From positions 124,001 to 188,000 of the forward strand of contig JAUHQD010000005.1 in the NCBI GenBank assembly GCA_030418115.1: DNA of 64,000 bases. Reading direction: 5' to 3'. This DNA is from Alteromonadaceae bacterium BrNp21-10. Its GTDB lineage: Bacteria; Pseudomonadota; Gammaproteobacteria; Enterobacterales; Alteromonadaceae. Positions 55,503 through 62,967 of the stretch are shown here, piece by piece (within the stretch, counting starts at the first letter, position 1; the number at the start of each line of letters is the position of its first letter). The position numbers and the translations under genes were made by a program. The notes under the pieces were generated by a model that made no database searches, was not told where the DNA came from, and saw nothing but the letters and a program-made list of their open reading frames with translations.

Positions 55503-56822
55503 TTACAAAGCGGTATTGGCCAATGCCACTGGTAACAGCGATGCACTTTGAGAGGCTATTTGATACTGCTGCTGGATCAATTTTAGTGTTTCTACCGTGG
55601 CTCCTCGGCTGGCCTGTTGGCACAACAAAGCGTTGTCACCTAGTTGCTTTCTTTTTGAGGGCTGTAATAGTAGTGATGATACCGAAGTCGATAAGTTCTT
55701 TTCACCATCGAGCATTATTAAAGCATTGTATTCAGAAAGTAAGCGATAGCTATCTTCAAAATTGAAGACATGTTTTCCAGCTATAATCGGCTTTTTTTGG
55801 CAGGCTGCCTCGAATGGATTGTGTCCGCCACGCTCAACTAAACTGCCACCCATAAACACCACATCGGCTAAACTCATATACTGCATCATTTCCCCCATGG
55901 TATTGCCAATTAACACTTGGGTATCAGAGTTAGGTGCAGTCCTAATCGCTGTTTTCTTCTCACATATAAAGTGCTCAGCGCATTGAATAGTAATCGCGTC
56001 AAATCGCTGTGGGTGACGCGGCACGAGGATAAGTAGGGCGTTGGGGATCTGCTCTAATAATTTTTGATGAGCTTTAAGAATTTTACGCTCCTCACCATGG
56101 TGAGTACTGGCCGCTAGCCACACGGGTCGGTTGAGCTGCCATTGATCACGCAAAGCTTTGTTTAACTCGCTCTGACGCGGTGACAAACTAACATCAAATT
56201 TAACATTGCCGGTCACCATCAGTTTTTTTGCATCACAACCAAGTTCAGTAAAACGTTGAGCGTCACTTTTAAACTGCGCACCAATACAATCGAGATCACG
56301 CAACATGCCTTGAGTTATAGCTGGGACTTTGGCATAACCTTTTGCAGAACGTGCGGATAAGCGCCCATTGATTAACAGTGTGCGAATGCCACGCTGTTTA
56401 GCGCAACGTAATAAATTCGGCCATAGCTCTGTTTCCATCAACACCACAACCCGTGGCCGCACTCTTGATAAAAACCACCACTGCAACAACGCGATATCGT
56501 AGGGCAAATAACAATGGTGAACGCGATCGCCAAAGGTTTTTTGAATATAAGCAGAACCTGTAGGAGTCATGCAGGTTATGGTGATTGCCACATCAGAATG
56601 AATTTGCATGAAGCGCTGTATAACCGCGCTAGCGGCAATCGCTTCGCCCAATGACGCCACATGAAACAACACACCATCAGCAGGCACTCGCAACTTTACA
56701 AGTGCCATACGTTCATGCCAGCGTTTACCATAATCTGGCTGTTTGAGCGCTTTTAGCTGCATTCTGATATACACCAACGGCAGGGCCAAAATAAAAACAA
56801 GGTTGTAAACAAATAGCGCCAT
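55503..56822 (-). CDS. waaA: 3-deoxy-D-manno-octulosonic acid transferase (Kdo transferase)
   Basis: About 439 residues: N-terminal membrane anchor, V-A-S-L-G-E-A-I-A-A with the acceptor-side glutamate, M-E-T-E-L-W-P-N, and G-G-S-L-V-E-R-G-G-H-N-P-F-E-A-A in the CMP-Kdo half. It adds Kdo to lipid IVA in LPS synthesis. ATG at 56822 is chosen since it aligns residue for residue with the E. coli N-terminus; a TTG at 56903 would add 27 residues. It is divergent from a GT9 glycosyltransferase, consistent with an LPS core locus. Confidence 0.95.
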   Translation of the reverse strand: MALFVYNLVFILALPLVYIRMQLKALKQPDYGKRWHERMALVKLRVPADGVLFHVASLGEAIAASAVIQRFMQIHSDVAITITCMTPTGSAYIQKTFGDRVHHCYLPYDIALLQWWFLSRVRPRVVVLMETELWPNLLRCAKQRGIRTLLINGRLSARSAKGYAKVPAITQGMLRDLDCIGAQFKSDAQRFTELGCDAKKLMVTGNVKFDVSLSPRQSELNKALRDQWQLNRPVWLAASTHHGEERKILKAHQKLLEQIPNALLILVPRHPQRFDAITIQCAEHFICEKKTAIRTAPNSDTQVLIGNTMGEMMQYMSLADVVFMGGSLVERGGHNPFEAACQKKPIIAGKHVFNFEDSYRLLSEYNALIMLDGEKNLSTSVSSLLLQPSKRKQLGDNALLCQQASRGATVETLKLIQQQYQIASQSASLLPVALANTAL

Positions 56823-56980
56823 CACAGCCACCAACAGAATAATGCAAGGCATTAGGATGGAGGGTTTGTGTGACAATTTTTTAAATACACTATGACTTTG
56901 CAATGAATATTTGATGACATAAATTGGTCATAAATTCTGCCTACACTGATATTTATTAGTCACAGCCTCAGTCAATTAAT

Positions 56981-58033
56981 ATGAAAAATTTACATATTGG
57001 TATTTTTCGGCTTTCCGCAATTGGCGATTTAGCACTTTGTGCCGCTATGGTGGAGCCCCTACATCATGCCTATCCAGATGCAAAAATAACCTGGATTACA
57101 TCGCCCAGCGGCTATGCGCTATTAAAGGGGTTACCCCACGTTAGTTTTGTGGTGATTGATAAAATAAAGAGTCTGCACAGCCTAGCCAGCACCTATGGCA
57201 AATTGCAGCCTTTGCGTTTTGATGTGCTGCTGTGCGCGCAAGCCAGCTTATCGGCGAATTTGATTTACCCGATGATCCGCGCTAAACGTAAAATCGGCTT
57301 CGATGAAATTCGCGCCAAGGATGGTCACCGACATGTGATTAACGAAAGTATCGCTTTTGAGCGCCAACATCTGCTAGATGGCTTTCTGGCACTGGCTCAA
57401 AAAATTGGCAGAGAAACCATTGAATTCAAAGGTTGGCGCTTGGCAGAAACCATTAAAGAACCACAATTTATTGAAACATTACGGCAACTCAGTCCGCCAG
57501 GCTCCCCTCTTATTGCCATCAATCTTGCGGCGAGTAAAGCAGAGCGAAATTGGCCAGCGCATCTGTATATTCATTTAATTAAATGCATTAGTGCCCATTC
57601 TGATGCCAACATTCTATTAGTTGGCGGACAACAACAATTGGAGTTAGCAGCGGCAAATAAAATTACTCAGCAATGTGATAACGTCATCAATATGGTGGGT
57701 AAAACCAGCCTGAAACAATTAGCCGCGTTATTAGCCAATAGCAGCTGTTTAGTGTCGCCAGATTCTGGGCCAGTACATATTGCAGTAGCGATGGGCACAC
57801 CCGTCATTGGTTTATATGCCGTCGCCCGCAGTGAATTAAGTGGCCCGTATTTACATCGTGAGCTATGCATTGATGCCTATGAACAAGCTGCACGGGTTTT
57901 ACAAAATCAACAAAAATCAGAACTCGACTGGCACCACCGCATTCATGATAAGCGCGCAATGTTGTTTATTTCCGTTGATGAAGTCTTCCGCAAGTTACAA
58001 CCCTTTCTGCTTACCGAAACTTGTCCAATATAG
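56981..58033 (+). CDS. Glycosyltransferase family 9 (heptosyltransferase-like)
   Basis: A 350-residue GT9 protein with the N-terminal R-L-S-A-I-G-D-L motif, a central A-S-K-A-E-R-N-W-P and the C-terminal S-P-D-S-G-P-V-H-I-A and G-T-P-V-I-G-L-Y heptose-binding motifs. WaaF/WaaC-type enzymes transfer L-glycero-D-manno-heptose from ADP-heptose to inner-core LPS. Divergent from waaA, so LPS core synthesis is likely. The exact linkage cannot be assigned. Confidence 0.9.
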   Translation: MKNLHIGIFRLSAIGDLALCAAMVEPLHHAYPDAKITWITSPSGYALLKGLPHVSFVVIDKIKSLHSLASTYGKLQPLRFDVLLCAQASLSANLIYPMIRAKRKIGFDEIRAKDGHRHVINESIAFERQHLLDGFLALAQKIGRETIEFKGWRLAETIKEPQFIETLRQLSPPGSPLIAINLAASKAERNWPAHLYIHLIKCISAHSDANILLVGGQQQLELAAANKITQQCDNVINMVGKTSLKQLAALLANSSCLVSPDSGPVHIAVAMGTPVIGLYAVARSELSGPYLHRELCIDAYEQAARVLQNQQKSELDWHHRIHDKRAMLFISVDEVFRKLQPFLLTETCPI

Positions 58034-58055
58034 TCAACTGAATAGTGGCTGATAG

Positions 58056-58937
58056 TTATTCCTGAGCAATATAATTATCAGTTAGTGATGACTTACTTAT
58101 CTCATTTCCTTTATGAATTAAGCTCATAAAATCAGCGCTAATTTGCTGCTGCAAATTAAAGGCTTCTTTGGTTGGGCAAAACAGTGATACATGCACCTCC
58201 ATTTTCGCAAACTGATTAGTGTCCACCGTGACCGACGGATCGATATTAATAAACTCCACATCCAGATGACGTTCTATTAAGCCTTTATAACGCTCTGCCA
58301 CATCACGAAAATGTGAACAGTGCTCAATGGCCTTGTCCAGCAGTTGGGGGACATAAGCATAGACATTGACGGTCGGCTCAACAGTAAGAGCAAAACTATG
58401 CATGTTGTAGCGACGTAAAAAGTTTAAGTTTTTAACCGTATGCACCACTAATTGACTACACGGCACATAAACATGTTTACCGGTGTAATCAAAAGATTCT
58501 TCGTCAATTTCCAACAAAACAACTTTAGCCCAGTCGAGTTCGAGCACTTCGCCGGTAATATTATTTATTTGGATCCAATCACCGATACGAAATGAGCGAG
58601 CACTGAGATAATAGATAAATCCTAGAAAGCATTGAATAAACTCTTTAGCCGCTAACACTATGGCAACGGTAAATGCAGCGATGGAAATTGCAAAATTTTG
58701 TACTTCTGGCGCCCATAGCAACAGTAATACAATCACCATGCTGGCGTTAAGTAATTGCTTTAACGAATTAATTTGGTGGCGTCTATCAGCCCCTTCTCGG
58801 CGACTGCGCTTACGTAATAATCGAATTAGTAAACGTTTAAAAAAAAGCAAAAAAAAGACAATGACACAGGAACTTAACAATTTATGCAGCTGCATCAAGT
58901 CAATTATTGTCAGCATAAATTCGTTTATTTGAGGCAT
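58056..58937 (-). CDS. MscS-family mechanosensitive channel
   Basis: A 293-residue membrane protein with about three helices (about 15-35, 60-80, 85-110), the pore helix and beta domain F-R-I-G-D-W-I-Q-I-N-N-I-T-G-E-V-L-E-L, and a C-terminal cytoplasmic cage. These are small-conductance channels that release osmolytes. It is convergent with the GT9 gene. Confidence 0.88.
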   Translation of the reverse strand: MPQINEFMLTIIDLMQLHKLLSSCVIVFFLLFFKRLLIRLLRKRSRREGADRRHQINSLKQLLNASMVIVLLLLWAPEVQNFAISIAAFTVAIVLAAKEFIQCFLGFIYYLSARSFRIGDWIQINNITGEVLELDWAKVVLLEIDEESFDYTGKHVYVPCSQLVVHTVKNLNFLRRYNMHSFALTVEPTVNVYAYVPQLLDKAIEHCSHFRDVAERYKGLIERHLDVEFINIDPSVTVDTNQFAKMEVHVSLFCPTKEAFNLQQQISADFMSLIHKGNEISKSSLTDNYIAQE

Positions 58938-59136
58938 ATTTCAGTAATTAAATTATTGATGAGAATGAAATGTGCTTTGTAATCCAGAGGTTAATACTCT
59001 CGACCAAGCCAAGAACCCACAGCCTAAATTATTGCCGTAGGCTTGTCCATGCGTATCAGGCATTCACCAGCAATCCGCTGTATTGTACAACATACATATT
59101 AGACCAATGCTTAACCTCATTCTCAGTAGCCATTGA

Positions 59137-59451
59137 CTAGAACCACCATAAGCCATCATTCACACTGCAATCGATAGCATCAAGAATAATATGGATGCAC
59201 AGTCCTATGGCTAATAATCGTGTTTTGGGATGCAGTAACGCTAAGCAATACAACGCAATAGGGATTTCAGTATGTAGAGGATGAAAGCCCACGCTGCAAC
59301 GATTAGGATCGTAAATCGGCGTAGCGAGCAAATGGTCGAGATCAATGAGTAAACCAGCTAATAACAACATAAAACTTTTAAACCAACGACGGCGATACAC
59401 CACCAGCGCGAGTATAAGCGGTATTAAAAAGTGCAGAAAAATATGCAACAT
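59137..59451 (-). CDS. Small membrane protein (DUF6122-like)
   Basis: About 104 residues with three to four predicted helices and Asp/His residues between them (L-I-D-L-D-H, H-P-L-H-T, H-I-I-L-D-A-I-D). These suggest metal-binding, as in the DUF6122/YdjM-type membrane families. ATG at 59451 is preferred to a TTG two codons earlier. It follows the truncated haemoglobin gene by only 11 bases, suggesting one transcript. The 199-base gap upstream of the MscS gene shows no clear signal. Confidence 0.65.
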   Translation of the reverse strand: MLHIFLHFLIPLILALVVYRRRWFKSFMLLLAGLLIDLDHLLATPIYDPNRCSVGFHPLHTEIPIALYCLALLHPKTRLLAIGLCIHIILDAIDCSVNDGLWWF

Positions 59452-59462
59452 CGTCAATAAGC

Positions 59463-59897
59463 CTAAGCTTTAGAAGCCAATGTCCGTGCCGCGCAGGCTT
59501 GACGAATCCGCTCTGCTGGCACTCGCAGCTGAGTCATAAGGTAATACTTAAACTCAGCTGAATAAGGTTGTTTATCAATGGCATGTTGCATACACAATAA
59601 CCATGCATCACGCTCATGTTCTCCAACCGCCATATGTTGATGTACACCTGGAATACTGATCCCGCCAAACTCCTGCGCATACAGCTTAGGGCCACCCAAC
59701 CAACCACTTAAAAAATAGCTTAGCTTTTTACGTGATAAGTCTAATGTTTTCGGATGCATCCGCCGGATCCCTTGAGCTTGCTCAAATGTATCCATCGCAA
59801 CATAAAAATCATGCACTAGTTGAGTAATACCGGCTATTTCACCAGCCGCTTGATATGAGGCATCATCCGTTCCAAAAGGCTTATTAGTCTCTAACAC
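59463..59897 (-). CDS. Group II truncated haemoglobin
   Basis: About 144 residues with the TrHbO pattern: H-D-F-Y near the B helix, S-G-W-L-G-G-P-K-L-Y, V-H-Q-H-M-A-V-G-E-H-E-R-D-A-W-L with the proximal His and the conserved distal-side Trp. Roles in oxygen or NO/peroxide handling are family-based. GTG at 59897 is chosen because GGAAG lies six bases upstream and the length then fits the family; a GTG five codons earlier is the alternative. It is followed by a small membrane protein. Confidence 0.9.
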   Translation of the reverse strand: MLETNKPFGTDDASYQAAGEIAGITQLVHDFYVAMDTFEQAQGIRRMHPKTLDLSRKKLSYFLSGWLGGPKLYAQEFGGISIPGVHQHMAVGEHERDAWLLCMQHAIDKQPYSAEFKYYLMTQLRVPAERIRQACAARTLASKA

Positions 59898-59927
59898 TGC
59901 TCGCTTCCACACATTTTCATAAACATA

Positions 59928-60527
59928 TTAATCGACTAAAACGATATCCAACGATTCCAGCAAACGTGTTGCCTCTAAGCGTTTAAATATCGCTTTATTC
60001 ACCTGATTATGATGGATGTTAAGATGGTAATTACAGGCGTCATTGAAGTTCGCCTCACTAAGATCCGTATGATGAAACAACGCACCGGCCAAATCGCTGA
60101 AGGCAAAGTCGGCCTTAGGTAACTTCGCTTCGCGAAAATCCACGTCATGAGCTCGGCAATGCTGCAGCATTAATTTAGGTAACTCCAATCCGAAAAATGA
60201 GCAGGAACTAAGCAAACAATGATTAAACTCCAAGGGCGTTCCTAAAGATAAGCCCTGCCAGTAAGCCTGACTCCAATCTACGCCTAATAATTTACAATGC
60301 TCAAAACCAACGTCAACAAAAGTGCTATTGATAACATTGATCATAGACATATTGCATTTCACAAACTGACAATCACTAAACTCGCAATCTCGAAATACGC
60401 TGCCACTAAAATCACAGTCTGTAAAATGGCAGCCGTCGAAGGATTTATTTTCAAATTCTGAATCTGTAGCAACAAGCTGGGTAAATTGCTGACCATAAAA
60501 GTCACTATCGTGGAGATGAACCGACAT
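59928..60527 (-). CDS. Qnr-like pentapeptide-repeat protein
   Basis: A 199-residue right-handed quadrilateral helix of about 30 A(D/N)LXX-type repeats (for example F-D-G-C-H, F-T-D-C-D, F-S-G-S-V, F-R-D-C-E). The C-terminal amphipathic segment R-L-L-E-S-L-D-I-V-L-V matches the dimerisation helix of Qnr proteins (L-L-M-E-R-L-G-I-A-I), which protect DNA gyrase and topoisomerase IV. Marine gammaproteobacteria are the reservoir of qnr genes. Divergence is large, so gyrase protection is a guess. No strong ribosome site. Confidence 0.8.
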   Translation of the reverse strand: MSVHLHDSDFYGQQFTQLVATDSEFENKSFDGCHFTDCDFSGSVFRDCEFSDCQFVKCNMSMINVINSTFVDVGFEHCKLLGVDWSQAYWQGLSLGTPLEFNHCLLSSCSFFGLELPKLMLQHCRAHDVDFREAKLPKADFAFSDLAGALFHHTDLSEANFNDACNYHLNIHHNQVNKAIFKRLEATRLLESLDIVLVD

Positions 60528-60577
60528 ACATTCAATACAACATTAGAAAATGGGACGTCATAAAAGCACGCCGCCGT

Positions 60578-60805
60578 TTATTGCTCAAGCCTTTGGCGAC
60601 GAAAAGACAATAATCGCCCAGTAAATACCGCATAGTAGGCATAAAAGGCCAATGCACTAAATATTCCGGTCGCATAGGTGATATCACCCCATTGACCAAG
60701 GAACATCGAATAGAACAAAAATGCGAGCACCGCTAATGTCGGGCTGGCCACGATGGCAATCATCACCCGTACATTGGCCGGAATTTTATTAGTCGATGTT
60801 GTCAT
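60578..60805 (-). CDS. Small two-helix membrane protein
   Basis: A 75-residue protein with two predicted helices and a basic C-terminal tail (R-R-Q-R-L). Similar in length and in the R-V-M/L...T-G-R/K arrangement to the protein at 41615-41824, so the two look like paralogues. AGGAAG precedes the ATG. It sits beside the holin/endolysin pair but has no holin features of its own that I can identify. Confidence 0.65.
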   Translation of the reverse strand: MTTSTNKIPANVRVMIAIVASPTLAVLAFLFYSMFLGQWGDITYATGIFSALAFYAYYAVFTGRLLSFRRQRLEQ

Positions 60806-60910
60806 TGTTACTTCCTAATGCATATTAAAGGGTCGAATAATCCCAATTGATCAGCGACCCTACGCACTACAATATCAAACACCACGACGAAGATTGAGCT
60901 TTATCTTAAG

Positions 60911-61609
60911 TTAACGCCTGAATTTTCTAGGGCCATGCTTACGACGCTGCTTTATTTCGTCTGCAGATTCGTTGTGCATCTCGTTAATTTGTTTCATCAG
61001 CTCGATTTTGTTCTGATCCGTATCCACAAACTTTAACGCCGTTTGTACAATAGAATTGACTTGGTTACTGCGCGCAGTATCGATTTCCGGCGCTTTACCC
61101 GCTGCGTCCCCGATGACTTTATCTGGTTCATCATCATCCATTTCCAATTGTCGAAATTCGTTTTTAGTTTCAATCAGCGCTTTAACGGCATGCACTTGCG
61201 ACTCATTGAATTTGAATTGCTGGCTTTTAAGCTGCATACGTCCACCGAAGTAAAACGCAATAATCACACTCAATAATGCCCAATAACCATCGGGAATAGA
61301 CGACATCGCTAAGGTTATTTGCGCCAAATGGCTCGGTGAAAAATAGGCAATAAAAAAGATAAACAACACCAAACACACAATAAAAGGACGTACCAAACGA
61401 TTAAAACCATCTGCTATGGAGTCCACCCAGTTGCGATTTTCTCGTTGATTAAATTCTGCCTGATAAGACTTAAGTAACGCCATTTGCTCTTCGGACGAGC
61501 GCTCGGCATCTTTTTCTTTATTGGTAGTAAAAACACCGGCAACAGTTTCTACACCTTTAGATACCGAATCAATAACCGATGACACTGGATCTAGATTAAT
61601 GTTAGCCAT
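60911..61609 (-). CDS. Three-helix phage-type holin (GTA holin-like)
   Basis: A 232-residue protein with hydrophobic helices near residues 74-92 and 106-122, a possible third, and long charged ends (including a basic R-R-K-H-G-P-R-K-F-R-R tail). It matches the 3TM holin family found in phages, gene-transfer agents and secretion cassettes. It follows the endolysin gene by 14 bases on the same strand, so the two are made together. No other phage structural genes are in the window. Confidence 0.75.
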   Translation of the reverse strand: MANINLDPVSSVIDSVSKGVETVAGVFTTNKEKDAERSSEEQMALLKSYQAEFNQRENRNWVDSIADGFNRLVRPFIVCLVLFIFFIAYFSPSHLAQITLAMSSIPDGYWALLSVIIAFYFGGRMQLKSQQFKFNESQVHAVKALIETKNEFRQLEMDDDEPDKVIGDAAGKAPEIDTARSNQVNSIVQTALKFVDTDQNKIELMKQINEMHNESADEIKQRRKHGPRKFRR

Positions 61610-61623
61610 GCTTGGATCCTCCC

Positions 61624-62157
61624 TTAAGCCACATCAGGTAAAAACGAGCGAGCACGATTTAACCAGCCCGCAAGGAATACCCCTTGGCTTTCATTATGTT
61701 CGACAATTTCACTGTAAAATAACTGCCGCTCTTCTACTAAGGCGACCAACATCCAATCACCCAACTCCTCATAACAGGCGGCGGCCTGCGCTTTGGATTT
61801 GGGGCCCATAAGCCCATCCACGGTTAATGGCCCATAGCCCGAATCATTACACACCTGCTGTAAAAACTTGATTGCTCGACGAGGGCCATGATTCACAGCA
61901 CAATCAAACAGAAAGTGTTGCAGACCTTCAGGAAGCCTATCTATTTTTGGGGCGCGGTAATAACGTAACTCATAGATGTCTTTGGCGGTTTCAATATCTA
62001 AACCTTTAACATCTTCGACGGTGACCATCTTCTCCAAATATTTGGATAAGGTTTTTTGGGTAATACCGTATTTTGTTGCACCACCACGGTCGGCAGGGTG
62101 ATTAACAAATCCCCCCTCTTTGGCAATGATATCTTTCAACATATCTTGAATATTCAT
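61624..62157 (-). CDS. GH108 N-acetylmuramidase, endolysin
   Basis: A 177-residue lysozyme: catalytic Glu in E-G-G-F-V-N-H-P-A-D-R-G-G-A-T-K-Y-G-I-T near the N-terminus, followed by a peptidoglycan-binding-like C-terminal part (D-G-L-M-G-P-K-S-K). This is the ZliS/GH108 family. It cleaves the glycan strands of murein when let through the membrane by a holin. There is no signal peptide, consistent with holin-dependent release. AAGGAG precedes the ATG. It is paired with the holin gene. Confidence 0.88.
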   Translation of the reverse strand: MNIQDMLKDIIAKEGGFVNHPADRGGATKYGITQKTLSKYLEKMVTVEDVKGLDIETAKDIYELRYYRAPKIDRLPEGLQHFLFDCAVNHGPRRAIKFLQQVCNDSGYGPLTVDGLMGPKSKAQAAACYEELGDWMLVALVEERQLFYSEIVEHNESQGVFLAGWLNRARSFLPDVA

Positions 62158-62400
62158 TTCACTCTCCTTGGCAAAATTGACTCAATAAACTGCAACGTGA
62201 GTACAAAAATAAAGATAACTGCTGGTTTTAAATCATGATTGATGTGGCAAGATTCAATACTGAACTATGCAAGTTTAGACAACATTACACAGTTATGAGA
62301 TGGCGATACGATTTAGGTGAATACAGTTCAATGCACTAGCAACAGCGCATTAAAATATTACCATGCGCATATTCAAAGCCTCGCCAAAGGAGTACATTAT

Positions 62401-62433
62401 ATGAACAATCTTACGGAGCCAAATACTCTTTAA
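62401..62433 (+). other. Ten-codon open frame behind a strong ribosome site
   Basis: ATG-AAC-AAT-CTT...CTT-TAA encodes ten residues (M-N-N-L-T-E-P-N-T-L), preceded by AAAGGAG eight bases upstream. It is the only notable item in the 306-base gap between the endolysin and DUF218 genes. It may be a leader peptide, an untranslated relic, or chance. Confidence 0.3.
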
Positions 62434-62463
62434 TTTTGCGTAAACATTTAAAAAGGAGTTTGA

Positions 62464-62958
62464 GTGAGTATATATGTCATTTTTGGCGCGGCGGTAAAAG
62501 CAGACGGTACTGCCAGCGGCAGCTTATATCGACGCACCATAGGCGCCCTCGCGTTTGCTAAGCACAACAATGATAACCATCCGTTATTTATCGTCAGTGG
62601 TGCTATCGGCACTTACCCGCCATCAGAAGCCATAGTCATGGAATCGTTGTTAATAGCAAATGGCGTGGCGAAGTCGCAAATTATTAAAGACGAAGCATCC
62701 ACCGACACCTTAGAAACCGTACAAAACTGTACTAAAATTATTCAATCACTGCATGGCGTAGCCTCAATGTATGTTTGCACTAGTCCCTACCATTCATGGC
62801 GCTGTCAGTTATTGTTTCGCATTTACCGACAGCCTTTTCAGCGAGCAAATATGCCCGGTGATTTAGCAAAATTAGGATTACTAAAATGGACGCTTTATTG
62901 CATTAAAGAGGTAGTCGCTATCCCTTGGGATGTATTTCTGGCATTCAAGAACAACTGA
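62464..62958 (+). CDS. DUF218 (YdcF/SanA/ElyC-like) protein
   Basis: A 164-residue protein with the family pattern V-I-F-G-A-A-V, a G-A-I-G motif, D-E-A-S-T-D-T-L-E-T and T-S-P-Y-H-S-W-R. DUF218 proteins are linked to envelope integrity or vancomycin sensitivity in E. coli, with unknown chemistry. GTG start with AAAAGGAG seven bases upstream. It lacks a clear signal peptide, unlike SanA. The next gene starts ten bases later, so an operon is likely. Confidence 0.83.
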   Translation: MSIYVIFGAAVKADGTASGSLYRRTIGALAFAKHNNDNHPLFIVSGAIGTYPPSEAIVMESLLIANGVAKSQIIKDEASTDTLETVQNCTKIIQSLHGVASMYVCTSPYHSWRCQLLFRIYRQPFQRANMPGDLAKLGLLKWTLYCIKEVVAIPWDVFLAFKNN

Positions 62959-62967
62959 GACACTGAT

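Noticed and set aside
60911-62157. Prophage call for the holin/endolysin region
   Set aside because: Only two lysis genes are present, with no structural, replication or integration genes.
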